A stretch of DNA of 64,000 nucleotides from DATKUC01 sp964553615 (GCA_964553615.1 CAZKMA010000002.1:99527-163526); one strand, 5' to 3'. Counted from the stretch's first letter, positions 23,617 to 32,177 are shown. A program made the numbers and translations. The notes: generated from the letters alone by a model not told the origin.

Positions 23617-24484
23617 CGATTGACTCCCGATTCACTTCGGATATGGCGCTGATAATTCTGACGACATCCACGGTCTCAGCCACATCGTGTACCCGCACAA
23701 CATGTGCGCCGGACATCGCCGCACAGGCCGCCACGGCGAGACTCCCGGCAAGACGGTACTCCACCGGACGGGGCACTTCCCCACTCTTCAGTATCGCCCC
23801 GATGAACCCTTTCCGTGACGCCCCTACAACAAGCGGGAACCCCATCTTTCGGAGGCGGGAAATATCCCTGAGAATCCTCAGGTTGTCATCAACACGCTTC
23901 CCGAAACCAAGACCGGGATCAATCATGATCTTCTCTGCGCTGATTCCCTGCGATCCGGCGTACTCTACGCGGGCAGAAAGCTCCTCGATAATCTCGCCGA
24001 CCGTATCCTCGTAGCGGACATCGTTCTGCATCGTCTCCGGGTTGCCGCGAATATGCATCAGAATCACCGCTGCACCGTACTGCGCAACGACCCGCGCAAG
24101 TTCTTCATCGTCCCGCAACGCCGAAATGTCGTTTACGATATCGGCACCGGCGTCGAGCGCCGCACGGGCAATGCCGGATCTTCGCGTGTCTATTGAAATG
24201 GGTACCGAAAATCGGCGACGAAGTTCCTGCACCGCTGGAATCGCACGCGCGTACTCATCCTCTTCGGCAACAGGCAGACTTCCGGGACGGGTGGACTCTC
24301 CGCCAACGTCTATCAGATCTACGCCGGCCTCCACCATTTCTTCGGCCGTCCGCACAACCGCAGGCAGTCCGTTTGAACGGCTTCCCGGAAAGAACGAGTC
24401 GGGGGTGACATTCAGTATGCCCATAACGAGTGTACGTTCTTCCAGAATCAGCTTCCGGCCATTTGTAAGGGACAATGTTTTCAT
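23603..24484 (-). CDS. folP: dihydropteroate synthase
   Basis: A 293-residue enzyme that condenses p-aminobenzoate with the pterin pyrophosphate in folate synthesis. Diagnostic motifs are MGILNVTPDSF, DVGGESTRPGS, SIDTRRSGIA, ADIVNDISAL and GASRKGFIG. I chose ATG 24484 (GGGA at 5 nt) because the sequence before it is not folP-like. It opens the operon running to priA. No other folate gene is present, although fmt further down consumes formyl-folate. Confidence 0.95.
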   Translation of the reverse strand: MKTLSLTNGRKLILEERTLVMGILNVTPDSFFPGSRSNGLPAVVRTAEEMVEAGVDLIDVGGESTRPGSLPVAEEDEYARAIPAVQELRRRFSVPISIDTRRSGIARAALDAGADIVNDISALRDDEELARVVAQYGAAVILMHIRGNPETMQNDVRYEDTVGEIIEELSARVEYAGSQGISAEKIMIDPGLGFGKRVDDNLRILRDISRLRKMGFPLVVGASRKGFIGAILKSGEVPRPVEYRLAGSLAVAACAAMSGAHVVRVHDVAETVDVVRIISAISEVNRESIGELA

Positions 24485-24587
24485 ACGTTTCCCGTCACGC
24501 GAGCGGTCGGGCAAGAATACCATTATCCGGGCGGAAAATCTACCGCGAGACATTGCCGATGAAGGGAACGTGAGATCACACCGGGCG

Positions 24588-24623
24588 CAAAAGATCGACG
24601 CCTGCCATACATGACAGGCGTCG
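24588..24623 (-). terminator. intrinsic terminator after the 31-residue ribosomal protein gene
   Basis: On the minus strand a 9-bp perfect stem (CGACGCCTG/CAGGCGTCG, 10-nt loop) is followed by AUCUUUU. It separates the small gene from folP. Confidence 0.65.
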
Positions 24624-24660
24624 CTTCGAGGGTGAGTTCAGGAAAGGGTTATCGGCAAAC

Positions 24661-24756
24661 CTATCGGTTCTTCTTCTTGTGCCGGTTCTTTCTGAGCTTT
24701 TTCTTTCGCTTGTGAGTAGCTATCTTCTTCCGTTTTCTTTTCCGTCCGCAAGGCAC
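24661..24756 (-). CDS. 31-residue Arg/Lys-rich AURKAIP1/COX24-type ribosomal small-subunit protein
   Basis: The product reads MPCGRKRKRKKIATHKRKKK and then LRKNRHKKKNR. It matches the short bacterial AURKAIP1/COX24 (mS38-like) proteins that I associate with spirochaetes and Bacteroidetes, where the pattern is MP-GKKRKRHK-ATHKRKKRLRKNRHKKK. A role as a ribosomal small-subunit component is inferred by homology to mitochondrial mS38. The start is GTG 24756, 8 nt after a strong AGAGGAG; an intrinsic terminator follows. It is easily missed by gene callers because of its size and start codon. Confidence 0.88.
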   Translation of the reverse strand: MPCGRKRKRKKIATHKRKKKLRKNRHKKKNR

Positions 24757-24778
24757 AGCAAGAACTCCTCTTTCGTGT

Positions 24779-24793
24779 ATCGATTCAATCGAT
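24779..24793. other. 15-bp palindrome upstream of the small ribosomal protein gene
   Basis: ATCGATT-C-AATCGAT is perfectly symmetric and ends 23 nt before the GTG start. It lies where the promoter or 5' leader must be and may be an operator or a leader hairpin. Confidence 0.35.
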
Positions 24794-24998
24794 TGCTTTA
24801 ATGGTAGCTGGTTCAATCCCCGAATAGACTGAGGCTACACTATACAAACTGCATGCCGATTGGTCAAGCAGCGTAGATTGCCTGCAGCGATTCTCATTTT
24901 GACGCGGCAACGCTACATGGCGCACCGGTCCGCACCTGCCCGCTCGCCTGGGGTCCGATGACCGGCACGCACTTACCTCTGTTTCAAAGAACCGGAGG

Positions 24999-25024
24999 TA
25001 TCAACACGGTTGTTGATACTTCAG
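24999..25024 (-). repeat. dispersed palindromic repeat, copy C
   Basis: On the minus strand CTGAAGTATCAACAACCG is followed by TGTTGATA. It forms a 9-bp stem (GTATCAACA/TGTTGATAC) around a 4-nt loop. The TGA inside CTGAAG is the stop codon of the P-loop protein gene. The stretch 24794-24998 shows no further gene. Confidence 0.7.
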
Positions 25025-26289
25025 GGATCTATGATTATTGCATGGGTCGCCCAGAAGGAGACTGCGGCCTTCAACTCCGTGGCGGAAATGAACCGGTCGT
25101 GAATCTCCCTCGGTGCAGGTTTTCCCGGATAGAATGTGTGAAGCATGAAGGTTTCGGCGTCTTTCCACTCGCCCCATACGCAGAGCCACCGTGTTCGCCG
25201 GCGTTTTGCAGCCACCAGGTGAGATGGAATGTCCCGACCGGAACGCGGTGCCCAGAACGAGAATCGATTGCGGAGCGAAACTCGTTTCAGACCACTGTAG
25301 CCGACCGGTTTCGCGTGTTTCACGGCTATTCGAACCTCGCCTTCCCTCGAAGCACCGGCGAGAGAGGTGCGAATGATCTCATCCACCTCGGCCCGGTCTA
25401 TGAGCATCTCCTCGGCGTGAGCTGCAAAGTGCGATTCGTCCTTCGAAACGATTCGAAACTCGCTGCTCGGATTCGATTTCCCTGCCGCTTTTCCCTGGGC
25501 CGCAGCGTTATCCACGGACGGAGTCCCGGAGGGAGATGCGTCCTTGCCGGATGGTTCGCCCGCACCGTGGAGGGCCTGGTACCGATGCCAGAGCAGGTCC
25601 AGGGTCTCCCGCAGTCGCGAGCCGAGCAACTCTCCACCCCTGGTGGTTACATCATCCTCGTTTTCGAGGACGGCGTACGGCACACGAACGGTTCCGACCT
25701 CGAGGTAGGCGGGATCGGATGCGGATATGTCGCTCCAGTCACTTCCCCCATAGAGCCGCGCCAGCTTTTCATCCGGGAGAGCGTGCTCGAGTATGCTGTG
25801 AGGCTTGTCAGGGTTGAATCTTCGACGATTCTTACGTAGCGACTCCTCGAACGACACGTTGATGTACAGCACTGCAGCCTGCTCGAGAAACCGTTCGCTG
25901 AGATGAGCAAATGCTTCCCGCAGCCCGCCATGCTCGGTACCACGGGCAAACTCTACAACTGCCGTCTTCTGATCGGGTTTTTCCTCTTTACGGAGTTTCC
26001 AGTATTCGAGCTCGAGCCGCTCGATCAACAGATGCCAGAGAAAATTGTCCTTGAAGTATCCCTCATCATCAGTGTGAAGCCGCGGCTGTCCATGTCGGGC
26101 AAGGATGTCGTCCTCCTCGAACCACGCCCAGATCATTGGAAAATCATCCAGTTCGAGAAACGGTCCAACGTGGAAATCATTATGTCGCGCATCGCCGGGG
26201 AGTCCGTGAAGATACTTGATGACTTCGCTTTTTCCGGCCGCGGGGCGCCCAATGAGTATGAGTGCCGGGAGAAATGGAGTGTCTGCCAT
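25021..26289 (-). CDS. two-domain protein: P-loop kinase-like N-terminus, unknown C-terminal domain
   Basis: A 422-residue soluble protein. The N-terminal ~245 residues form a P-loop NTPase of the nucleotide-kinase type, with Walker A GRPAAGKS (14-21), an LDDFPMI acidic segment and a lid-like RKNRRRFNPDKP. A low-complexity linker (~247-285, Gly/Ala/Ser/Pro) joins a ~130-residue C-terminal domain rich in Trp, Arg and His, including VKHAKPVGYSGLKRVSLRNR and HTFYPGKPAPREIHDRF. I recognise no family for it. It starts 8 nt after the malG-like permease and is probably co-transcribed with the sugar importer. It could phosphorylate an imported compound, but that is a guess. Confidence 0.75.
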   Translation of the reverse strand: MADTPFLPALILIGRPAAGKSEVIKYLHGLPGDARHNDFHVGPFLELDDFPMIWAWFEEDDILARHGQPRLHTDDEGYFKDNFLWHLLIERLELEYWKLRKEEKPDQKTAVVEFARGTEHGGLREAFAHLSERFLEQAAVLYINVSFEESLRKNRRRFNPDKPHSILEHALPDEKLARLYGGSDWSDISASDPAYLEVGTVRVPYAVLENEDDVTTRGGELLGSRLRETLDLLWHRYQALHGAGEPSGKDASPSGTPSVDNAAAQGKAAGKSNPSSEFRIVSKDESHFAAHAEEMLIDRAEVDEIIRTSLAGASREGEVRIAVKHAKPVGYSGLKRVSLRNRFSFWAPRSGRDIPSHLVAAKRRRTRWLCVWGEWKDAETFMLHTFYPGKPAPREIHDRFISATELKAAVSFWATHAIIIDP

Positions 26290-26297
26290 ATGAACCT

Positions 26298-27125
26298 CTA
26301 CTTGATACCTGAGTGTACAAAACTGTCAATAAAGCTCTTCTGAAATATCAGAAATGCGAGAAAAAGCGGTCCAGCAACGAGTATTGTTGCCGCGGTAAGG
26401 AGCTGCCACTGGGCACCTATTTCGCCGAGCTGGGTAAAGCGGACAAGACCTGCTGTCAGGGTCCGTGCGCTGTCGCTCGAGGTTATGATGAGCGGCCACA
26501 GGAAATCATTCCAGTGGAAACTCACCGATGAGATACCGAACGCGGTAATGGTTGCAACCGATGGCGGCATGTAGATGTGGACAAGAAGCTGCCACCACGA
26601 ACACCCGTCAATGACTCCTGCGTCCACGAGCGACCGTGGAATACCGAGAAAAGCCTGCCGAATCAGAAATGTCCCGAACGCAGATCCGAAAAACGGTATC
26701 GCTATTGCAAGCCGTGTGTTGTACAGACCGAGCACGCGTATGGTTGAAAAGTTCGGTACCAGCAGCGCGGCGGTCGGAATCATCATCTGGATAAGGATAA
26801 TCTGCAACAGGAGCCGGTCGCCGCGGAATTTATAGTTCGCAAATGCAAATGCCGCCATGGTCGAGGTTACGATCTGCACGGCAAGCGTCATGACTACAAC
26901 GAAGACGGTGTTCACAAAATACCGGCCGAACGGAGCGAGTGATACAACCTTCTCGTAGTTTGCGAGCGTCAACCGATGAGAAAACCAGATATTCCCGGAC
27001 CCCATAGGGTACTCAAATGGTCGCAGGGACGCTGCCAGGGCCCAGAGTATGGGTGCCGCCCACACAAGGGCGAGCACGACAAGAAAGAGCATGAGCACGA
27101 TTCGACGCGGCTTGATGCTAGACAT
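26298..27125 (-). CDS. carbohydrate ABC transporter permease, MalG type
   Basis: A 275-residue inner-membrane subunit with about six helices. The cytoplasmic EAA loop that docks the ATPase is VDAGVIDGCSWWQLLVHIYM. MalG-type features include WALAASLRPFEY and FLIRQAFLGIPRSL. It overlaps the MalF-type gene by 8 nt. No ATPase gene is in the cluster, so a shared MsmK/UgpC-type ATPase encoded elsewhere is likely. Confidence 0.94.
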   Translation of the reverse strand: MSSIKPRRIVLMLFLVVLALVWAAPILWALAASLRPFEYPMGSGNIWFSHRLTLANYEKVVSLAPFGRYFVNTVFVVVMTLAVQIVTSTMAAFAFANYKFRGDRLLLQIILIQMMIPTAALLVPNFSTIRVLGLYNTRLAIAIPFFGSAFGTFLIRQAFLGIPRSLVDAGVIDGCSWWQLLVHIYMPPSVATITAFGISSVSFHWNDFLWPLIITSSDSARTLTAGLVRFTQLGEIGAQWQLLTAATILVAGPLFLAFLIFQKSFIDSFVHSGIK

Positions 27126-28062
27126 CGGCCCTGTCCCCCCGTTCGGACACCAGGAAGTTGCTCACCGTAAACACGAGCAGCAATATGATGAGTACGACTG
27201 TCAGCGCGGACGCCTTACCGACGTTCAGGTTCTCAAAGCGGATCTGCCACAGATAGTAGAGCAGAATATTGCTCGCGTTGCTGGGACCTCCTGCGGTCAG
27301 CACGAACACATGGTCGACGGTCTGAAACGCGCCGACGAAGGCGATAGTCGTGACAAACAGCGTGGTCCTCCGCAACAAGGGAACGGTTATGCGCAACGTC
27401 GTCGTTATAGGGTTGGCACCGTCAAGGCGCGCGGCCTCGTATACCTCTTTCGGCAGGCTCTGCATTCCCGCAAGATAGAAGATCATGTAGTAACCGGCAT
27501 TCTTCCATATTGCAACGATAATAATGGCAAGCAGCGCCATGTCCGGATTCCCCGTCCAGTTCTGTGGACCACGATATCCGAAGAAAGAGAGCACCGAATT
27601 GAACAGCCCATAGTCGGGTGTGAACAGAAACAACCATACCGTTGCCACACTCACCATGGGCAGAACGGTTGGGTGGAACAGCGCCAGCCGAACCGGACCA
27701 ATTCCCCGGATCTTGCGATTTATCAGAAGTGCAAACAGAAATCCGAGCAATATGCTGATCGGGACCGACACCAGTACATAGAGCGCGGTATTCTGCAGCA
27801 CCTGGTAGAATGTTGAGTCTTGAAAGAGATTGCTGTAATTGGCGAATCCGCCGAATACAGGATCCCGGTACTTCGCCATGTTCAACCGCTGGATGTAGAA
27901 ACTCTTGATGAACGAAGAGACCGTTGGCCAGATCGTAAAGAGGGTCACAAAGAACAGCGTCGGTAGTACCAGAAGATACGGCAGGACTTGAAATGTCGAC
28001 TTCCGCTTCCCGATGGAAGCGGAAGTCGACCTGGGATTACTTGAACTCCTTGAGCGCTGCAT
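27118..28062 (-). CDS. carbohydrate ABC transporter permease, MalF type
   Basis: A 314-residue inner-membrane subunit with an EAA motif at YEAARLDGANPITTTLRITV and helices beginning LPYLLVLPTLFFVTLFTIWP. ATG 28062 lies 26 nt inside the end of the binding-protein gene. No later ATG, GTG or TTG precedes the first helix. A perfect 16-bp hairpin occupies codons 11-22, so the basic N-terminus (RSTSASIGKRKST) is partly dictated by it. Confidence 0.92.
   Translation of the reverse strand: MQRSRSSSNPRSTSASIGKRKSTFQVLPYLLVLPTLFFVTLFTIWPTVSSFIKSFYIQRLNMAKYRDPVFGGFANYSNLFQDSTFYQVLQNTALYVLVSVPISILLGFLFALLINRKIRGIGPVRLALFHPTVLPMVSVATVWLFLFTPDYGLFNSVLSFFGYRGPQNWTGNPDMALLAIIIVAIWKNAGYYMIFYLAGMQSLPKEVYEAARLDGANPITTTLRITVPLLRRTTLFVTTIAFVGAFQTVDHVFVLTAGGPSNASNILLYYLWQIRFENLNVGKASALTVVLIILLLVFTVSNFLVSERGDRADV
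27995..28030 (-). repeat. perfect 16-bp hairpin at the malE-malF type junction
   Basis: GTCGACTTCCGCTTCC pairs perfectly with its inverted copy around a 4-nt loop. It begins 7 nt after the binding-protein stop codon. The position is like the intercistronic stabilising hairpins that let binding protein be made in excess over permease, but here it lies inside the next coding region. Confidence 0.85.
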
Positions 28063-29353
28063 CGGCTTCCGTCTGGGCTTTTTGCATGGCTTCTTCGGGG
28101 CTCATCTTCTTGTTGATTGCCTGGAGCAGATAATCCTGGAAGATACTTCTCACTTTTGCCAGGTCCTGAACTGCGAGCTCCTTGCCTGCATACTTCAGAA
28201 CATCACGCGTCTCGGCTGCCTGTGGGACCTTCGCGATGTAGTCCTTCATGGCTGTCGTGTCGTACGCGCTCTTCCGGTTGGCAATGTATCCGGTCTTGAT
28301 GCTGAAATCGGCAACAAGGTTCGGCTGAGTCAGGAACTCGATGAACTTGAATGCTGCGTCCTTCTGGGCCTGCGGGGCATCCTTCATGATGTACAGGTTT
28401 CCGCCTCCGGGAACGCTTGCATAGGTGCCGGGCTTCTTTCCGGGTACCGCCATGACGCCAACATCAAACTTCGCCTGTTTGAGCAGACCGGCAAGACTTC
28501 CACTGGAATGGACGATCATCGCCGCACGACCGCTTGCCAGGTCTCCCGGAGATACGCCCCACGTGTTCTGGGCTCCCGGAGGGGTTGCCTTGTACTTCTC
28601 GGAGAGGGAATTGTAGTAATTGATGGCCGCAATATTCTCCGGCGTGTTGAAGTAGACGGTGGTATCACTGGAACCGACAATGTTCTTTCCGGCGCCAATT
28701 GCTATCGGCTGATAGAGCCAGTATGGAAGTCCGGCGGTCGACCAGAGGATGCCCCACCGGCTGACGTCGTTTCCGTTGCGCACGGTCAGCTTCTGGGCGT
28801 CCTCGGCCAGGCTCTGCCAGCTGTTTGGTGCGGAGAGTCCCTCCTTCTTGAACAGATCCTTGTTGTAGTACATGACGACCAGACTGCGCTGAAAAGGAAT
28901 GCTCCAGATCTTTCCGTTATACCGTGAGTTCTCCATGAAGGTCGGGTAAAAATCGGATAGGTAGGCATCCTTGTTCTTCATCTTGTTCAGATAACCATCG
29001 AGCGGCTCAATGTAGCCTGCGTTGATCAGATCATACAGATCCGTCGACAGCATGACCGCAAGCGCAGGTGGCTGGCCACCTCCCTGAATCGCCGTCTGGA
29101 TGGCGGTCTTCACATCGCCATACCCACCGGAAAACACCGGTTTGACGGTAATGTCGGGATTTTGCTTTTCGAACTGCGCCACGTATCCGTTCAGAATCTG
29201 AGCTATTGGCGCGTCTACGGCTACCGGATAGGCAACCTGAATAGTGACGGGACCCGAAGGGGCCGCTGTGGCCTCCTTTTGACCGTTCGCAAAAAGTCCG
29301 GATCCGGCTGCCACAAACAGGACAGCTGCTGCAATACCAAGAACTCTCTTCAT
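28037..29353 (-). CDS. extracellular sugar-binding protein of an ABC importer
   Basis: A 438-residue periplasmic binding protein (family 1, MalE/UgpB type). The signal peptide is MKRVLGIAAAVLFVAAGSGL, with likely signal peptidase I cleavage after FA; there is no lipobox Cys. The mature part has ILNGYVAQFEKQNPDITVKP, typical of this family, and a C-terminal MSPEEAMQKAQTEADAAL helix. The start ATG 29353 is set by the signal peptide; the longer frame from 29464 is not credible. It is the first gene of the importer operon. The sugar is unknown. Confidence 0.94.
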   Translation of the reverse strand: MKRVLGIAAAVLFVAAGSGLFANGQKEATAAPSGPVTIQVAYPVAVDAPIAQILNGYVAQFEKQNPDITVKPVFSGGYGDVKTAIQTAIQGGGQPPALAVMLSTDLYDLINAGYIEPLDGYLNKMKNKDAYLSDFYPTFMENSRYNGKIWSIPFQRSLVVMYYNKDLFKKEGLSAPNSWQSLAEDAQKLTVRNGNDVSRWGILWSTAGLPYWLYQPIAIGAGKNIVGSSDTTVYFNTPENIAAINYYNSLSEKYKATPPGAQNTWGVSPGDLASGRAAMIVHSSGSLAGLLKQAKFDVGVMAVPGKKPGTYASVPGGGNLYIMKDAPQAQKDAAFKFIEFLTQPNLVADFSIKTGYIANRKSAYDTTAMKDYIAKVPQAAETRDVLKYAGKELAVQDLAKVRSIFQDYLLQAINKKMSPEEAMQKAQTEADAALKEFK

Positions 29354-29453
29354 ACCTTTTCTCCTCCTCGTAAGATACGGATACACCCGTACCACATTAA
29401 TATGAGCACAATGTGAGCTCCCCCGGAAAAGCCGATTCTGCGGGAGAATCGAC

Positions 29454-30452
29454 TCATCCGGCAAGCTCTTCCCGGAAGCGTGTTACCGCCAGAGATATGC
29501 CTTCTCGATCCTCGGGATTATACCACCGAATTCCGGGTATCCGGCGAAAAAATGTAATTTGTCGCTTCGCGTAGTGACGGCTGTCAAGGGAAATTCGTGC
29601 ACGCAGGCGTGACAGGCCCTCTTCGTCGAGGTCGGCAATCCAGTCAAGAAATTGATCCCTGTTGGTCGGGTCGCCGCCGTCGTCCCGGAAGCATTCAAGG
29701 AACTCACGGTACCCGATGCCTCGAAACCCCGGATCGTCGGGACTATACCCCATCTCGAGGAGTCCGTTCACCTCCGAGCATAGCCCCATTTCGAACATCT
29801 TCTGTACGCGAACTTCAATGCGGGCATAGAGCTCTTCCCGCGGGCGCTCGAGACCGATGACAAGGACGCGCAGGTCCCTTCGAGGTACCTCCGGTACCGG
29901 GTAGGAAGAGAGCGGAAGTCCGGAGACGTAGTATACCTCGAGCGAACGAACAATCCGATAACGATCGTTTCGCTGAATCCGCGCCGCCGATTCCGGATCG
30001 ATTCGTGACAGTTCACAATACAGGCCGTCAAGCCCCAGAGCGGATTCGCGTTCAAGGATCCGTTCGCGTACTACCGGATCTCCGGGAGGCGTCAGAGGCA
30101 TGCCAAACATGAGGTTGCGGAAGTAGAAGGCCGTTCCGCCGGAAACCACCGGAATTCGGCCGGCTCCCGCAATTCGGGGAATAAGACCTTCGGCGAGTGT
30201 CACGAAGTCCCCCACATGAAATTGTTCGTCAGGATTTCTGATATCAATGAGATGATGCGGAAGTGCTTCAAGAAGCTTTCGGGATGGCTTTGCGCTCCCG
30301 ATATCCATTGAACGGTAGACCTGCATGGAGTCGGCGCTGATTATCTCGGCCGTCCGCAGATTGTCGGCGGCAAAAAGATCAATCAGGAGGTCGGTTTTCC
30401 CGACCCCCGTTGGGCCAAAAACGAACACCAGCGGGATGACCGATGGTTCCAT
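29454..30452 (-). CDS. miaA: tRNA dimethylallyltransferase
   Basis: A 332-residue enzyme that adds a dimethylallyl group to A37 of tRNAs reading UNN codons. Walker A is GPTGVGKT (13-20), and ADSMQVYRSMDIGSAKP and DIRNPDEQFHVGDF are MiaA signatures. The C-terminal RQITFFRRIPGIRWY is typical. It begins 8 nt after the rpoZ-like gene and is probably co-transcribed with it. Confidence 0.96.
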   Translation of the reverse strand: MEPSVIPLVFVFGPTGVGKTDLLIDLFAADNLRTAEIISADSMQVYRSMDIGSAKPSRKLLEALPHHLIDIRNPDEQFHVGDFVTLAEGLIPRIAGAGRIPVVSGGTAFYFRNLMFGMPLTPPGDPVVRERILERESALGLDGLYCELSRIDPESAARIQRNDRYRIVRSLEVYYVSGLPLSSYPVPEVPRRDLRVLVIGLERPREELYARIEVRVQKMFEMGLCSEVNGLLEMGYSPDDPGFRGIGYREFLECFRDDGGDPTNRDQFLDWIADLDEEGLSRLRARISLDSRHYAKRQITFFRRIPGIRWYNPEDREGISLAVTRFREELAG

Positions 30453-30460
30453 GGAACACG

Positions 30461-30652
30461 CTACTCTTCGATACGGAATTCGACCTTCTGAGTGAGAATC
30501 TGTCGGATGGACGTGGATACCACTTTCCCTTGATTCGACTCCAACTCCTCATCTCCGGTCACTGTGATCTGAAAGGCGCGTCGTATTGAAGCGCAGGTAA
30601 GCTCGTACATGTTGTACTCGTAACTTTCCAACAGGTCTAAAGGAAGGATCAT
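30461..30652 (-). CDS. RNA polymerase omega-like subunit (divergent, spirochaete type)
   Basis: A 63-residue protein. MILPLDLLESYEYNMYELTC and then SIRRAFQITVTGDEELESNQ followed by KVVSTSIRQILTQKVEFRI parallel the omega layout of an N-terminal helix with R-A-x-Q and a later K-x-V-x-x-A/S-x-x-Q motif. Omega assists polymerase assembly. The assignment is by pattern only. I chose ATG 30652 because AAGGAG lies 7 nt upstream; the longer frame from 30715 lacks support. Confidence 0.65.
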   Translation of the reverse strand: MILPLDLLESYEYNMYELTCASIRRAFQITVTGDEELESNQGKVVSTSIRQILTQKVEFRIEE

Positions 30653-30734
30653 CCAGCTACTCCTTGTGCAGGTGTAACAGTATAGTGAAAGAGTGGCCTC
30701 ATGTAAAGCGAGCATCAGTATATTGAAAAGCGAT

Positions 30735-31343
30735 ATGGCTATGAATTACTGGGACAGCGCATATGCATCCGGACACGTGCCATGGGATCCGGGGGAGTAC
30801 GACGGTCACCTCCCGGGGATTATCGAACATCACGGGATTGTTCCCTCTCCGGCGCTGGACGTCGGCTGCGGTTCGGGAAAGAGCGTGGTGTGGCTTGCAC
30901 GGCACGGATTTGACTGCACAGGAATTGAGATATCTCCCGAAGCTCTGAAACAGGCGCGGGAACTCGCCGACCGGCACGGAGTACGCTGCTCATGGCTCCT
31001 CGGCACTTTTCCCGAGGATTTCACGAACGATCTCATTGGTCACCGGCGCTTTCAATTCATCATGGATCGTGGATGGTTTCATCTTCACACGGACAGGGAC
31101 GCTCAACGCCGGATTGTGCACGCTATCTCCCGACTGCTTGCGCCCTCAGGCATCTGGTACAGTCTCATTGCAGCCGGCTCAAAGAGCGGAATGTGGAGCG
31201 GCCCTCCCCGCTGGACCGCCGAGGAAGTACGGAGGGCAGTCGACCACGAACTCGAAATTCTTCGCATTGACCCGGTGGTCTTCACTCCGGGTGAAGAAGG
31301 TTCGATGGCTGCGTGGCTCTGCGCGTTCCGAAAGCCGGGGTGA
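30735..31343 (+). CDS. class I SAM-dependent methyltransferase (thiol/TPMT-like)
   Basis: A 202-residue enzyme. Motif I is ALDVGCGSGKSVVWLARHGF, followed by the acidic GIEISPEAL that binds the SAM ribose. NYWDSAYASGHVPWDPGEYD at the start resembles thiopurine/tellurite-type methyltransferases. Substrate unknown. The ATG is ten nt after a TATATT box, predicting a leader of about four nt. It converges on the Crp/Fnr gene with a 9-nt gap. Confidence 0.88.
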   Translation: MAMNYWDSAYASGHVPWDPGEYDGHLPGIIEHHGIVPSPALDVGCGSGKSVVWLARHGFDCTGIEISPEALKQARELADRHGVRCSWLLGTFPEDFTNDLIGHRRFQFIMDRGWFHLHTDRDAQRRIVHAISRLLAPSGIWYSLIAAGSKSGMWSGPPRWTAEEVRRAVDHELEILRIDPVVFTPGEEGSMAAWLCAFRKPG

Positions 31344-31352
31344 TGCCGAACG

Positions 31353-32042
31353 CTAATCGGCCCCGGAGAGAAGCTCGGTGAGCGCCTGACGATTGCGAAT
31401 CCTGATCGAATGGCGCCCGCGCTTGATAACTCCCGATTCTTCGAGCTCGTGCAACACTCTGCCGAGGGATGGTCGCGCAACGCCGAAGAGTTCGGCGATT
31501 GTCTTGTGTGTTGCAGGAAGCTGAATGGAGTCCAACCCGGTCCGCTGCGAGCGCTCCAGAAGGTATCCGGCCACCTTCTGGCGCAGCGTGGCAAACTGCA
31601 TGAGGCGGAGTTTCTCGGCAAGGAAGGCAGTACGCGCACCGATATCGGCGAGCAATGACGACATGACGGCTTCCGATTGCCGCGTCAGAGCTACGACGGA
31701 AGTTCTTGACATCGAACAGATGCGAACATCGGTGATGGCTACAATGTTGACCGGATAGTGCGGCTCCGGGGCAAACAGGAACGCCGAAGCAATTGTCTCC
31801 GGCGCGCTGATGGTTTCAACGCGAAGCACATGCCCGTCGTAATCCTGGAACTCGCCTGCGACTTGCCCATTCAACAGAATGACGAGTTCGTCACACAGAT
31901 CCCCGCGCGTTTTGATAAGGGCGTCCCGCTCGTGAGACTGGATTCGATACTGAGTGCCGGAAATCAGATGTTCCAGTTCCGACCGCGGGACATCTTTGAA
32001 CAAAGCGCACCGCGTTATTCGATTCAGATCATTCGTATTCAC
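31353..32042 (-). CDS. Crp/Fnr-family transcriptional regulator
   Basis: A 229-residue regulator. The N-terminal cyclic-nucleotide-binding-like beta barrel spans ~10-125 (DLCDELVILLNGQVAGEFQD), and the C-terminal winged helix contains the recognition helix THKTIAELFGVARPSLGRVL. No Fnr-type Cys cluster is present, so an Fe-S sensor is unlikely. The start is GTG 32042, near a GAGGGA. It is divergent to the osmoprotectant importer, which it may regulate. Confidence 0.92.
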   Translation of the reverse strand: MNTNDLNRITRCALFKDVPRSELEHLISGTQYRIQSHERDALIKTRGDLCDELVILLNGQVAGEFQDYDGHVLRVETISAPETIASAFLFAPEPHYPVNIVAITDVRICSMSRTSVVALTRQSEAVMSSLLADIGARTAFLAEKLRLMQFATLRQKVAGYLLERSQRTGLDSIQLPATHKTIAELFGVARPSLGRVLHELEESGVIKRGRHSIRIRNRQALTELLSGAD

Positions 32043-32148
32043 TTTCGTCCCTCGAGACCATTATACTTCGGGAACAAAGGTTCCGCGATCCCGTTCCGTC
32101 GAACGAGCGGCGGCATCGTCGTCCGCGCCCCCTCAGTGTCCGGGTTCC

Positions 32149-32177
32149 TTGACGATTAGACGCACGTGGCCTACCTT
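32149..32177 (+). promoter_or_regulatory. possible promoter of the osmoprotectant importer operon
   Basis: TTGACG (32149-32154) and TACCTT (32172-32177) have 17-nt spacing. The -35 is good and the -10 poor; TTATAG overlaps at 32176. Confidence 0.35.

Noticed and set aside
25647..25949. Separate toxin-antitoxin pair within the P-loop protein region
   Set aside because: The small frames are antisense shadows; the minus strand is one continuous 422-codon gene.
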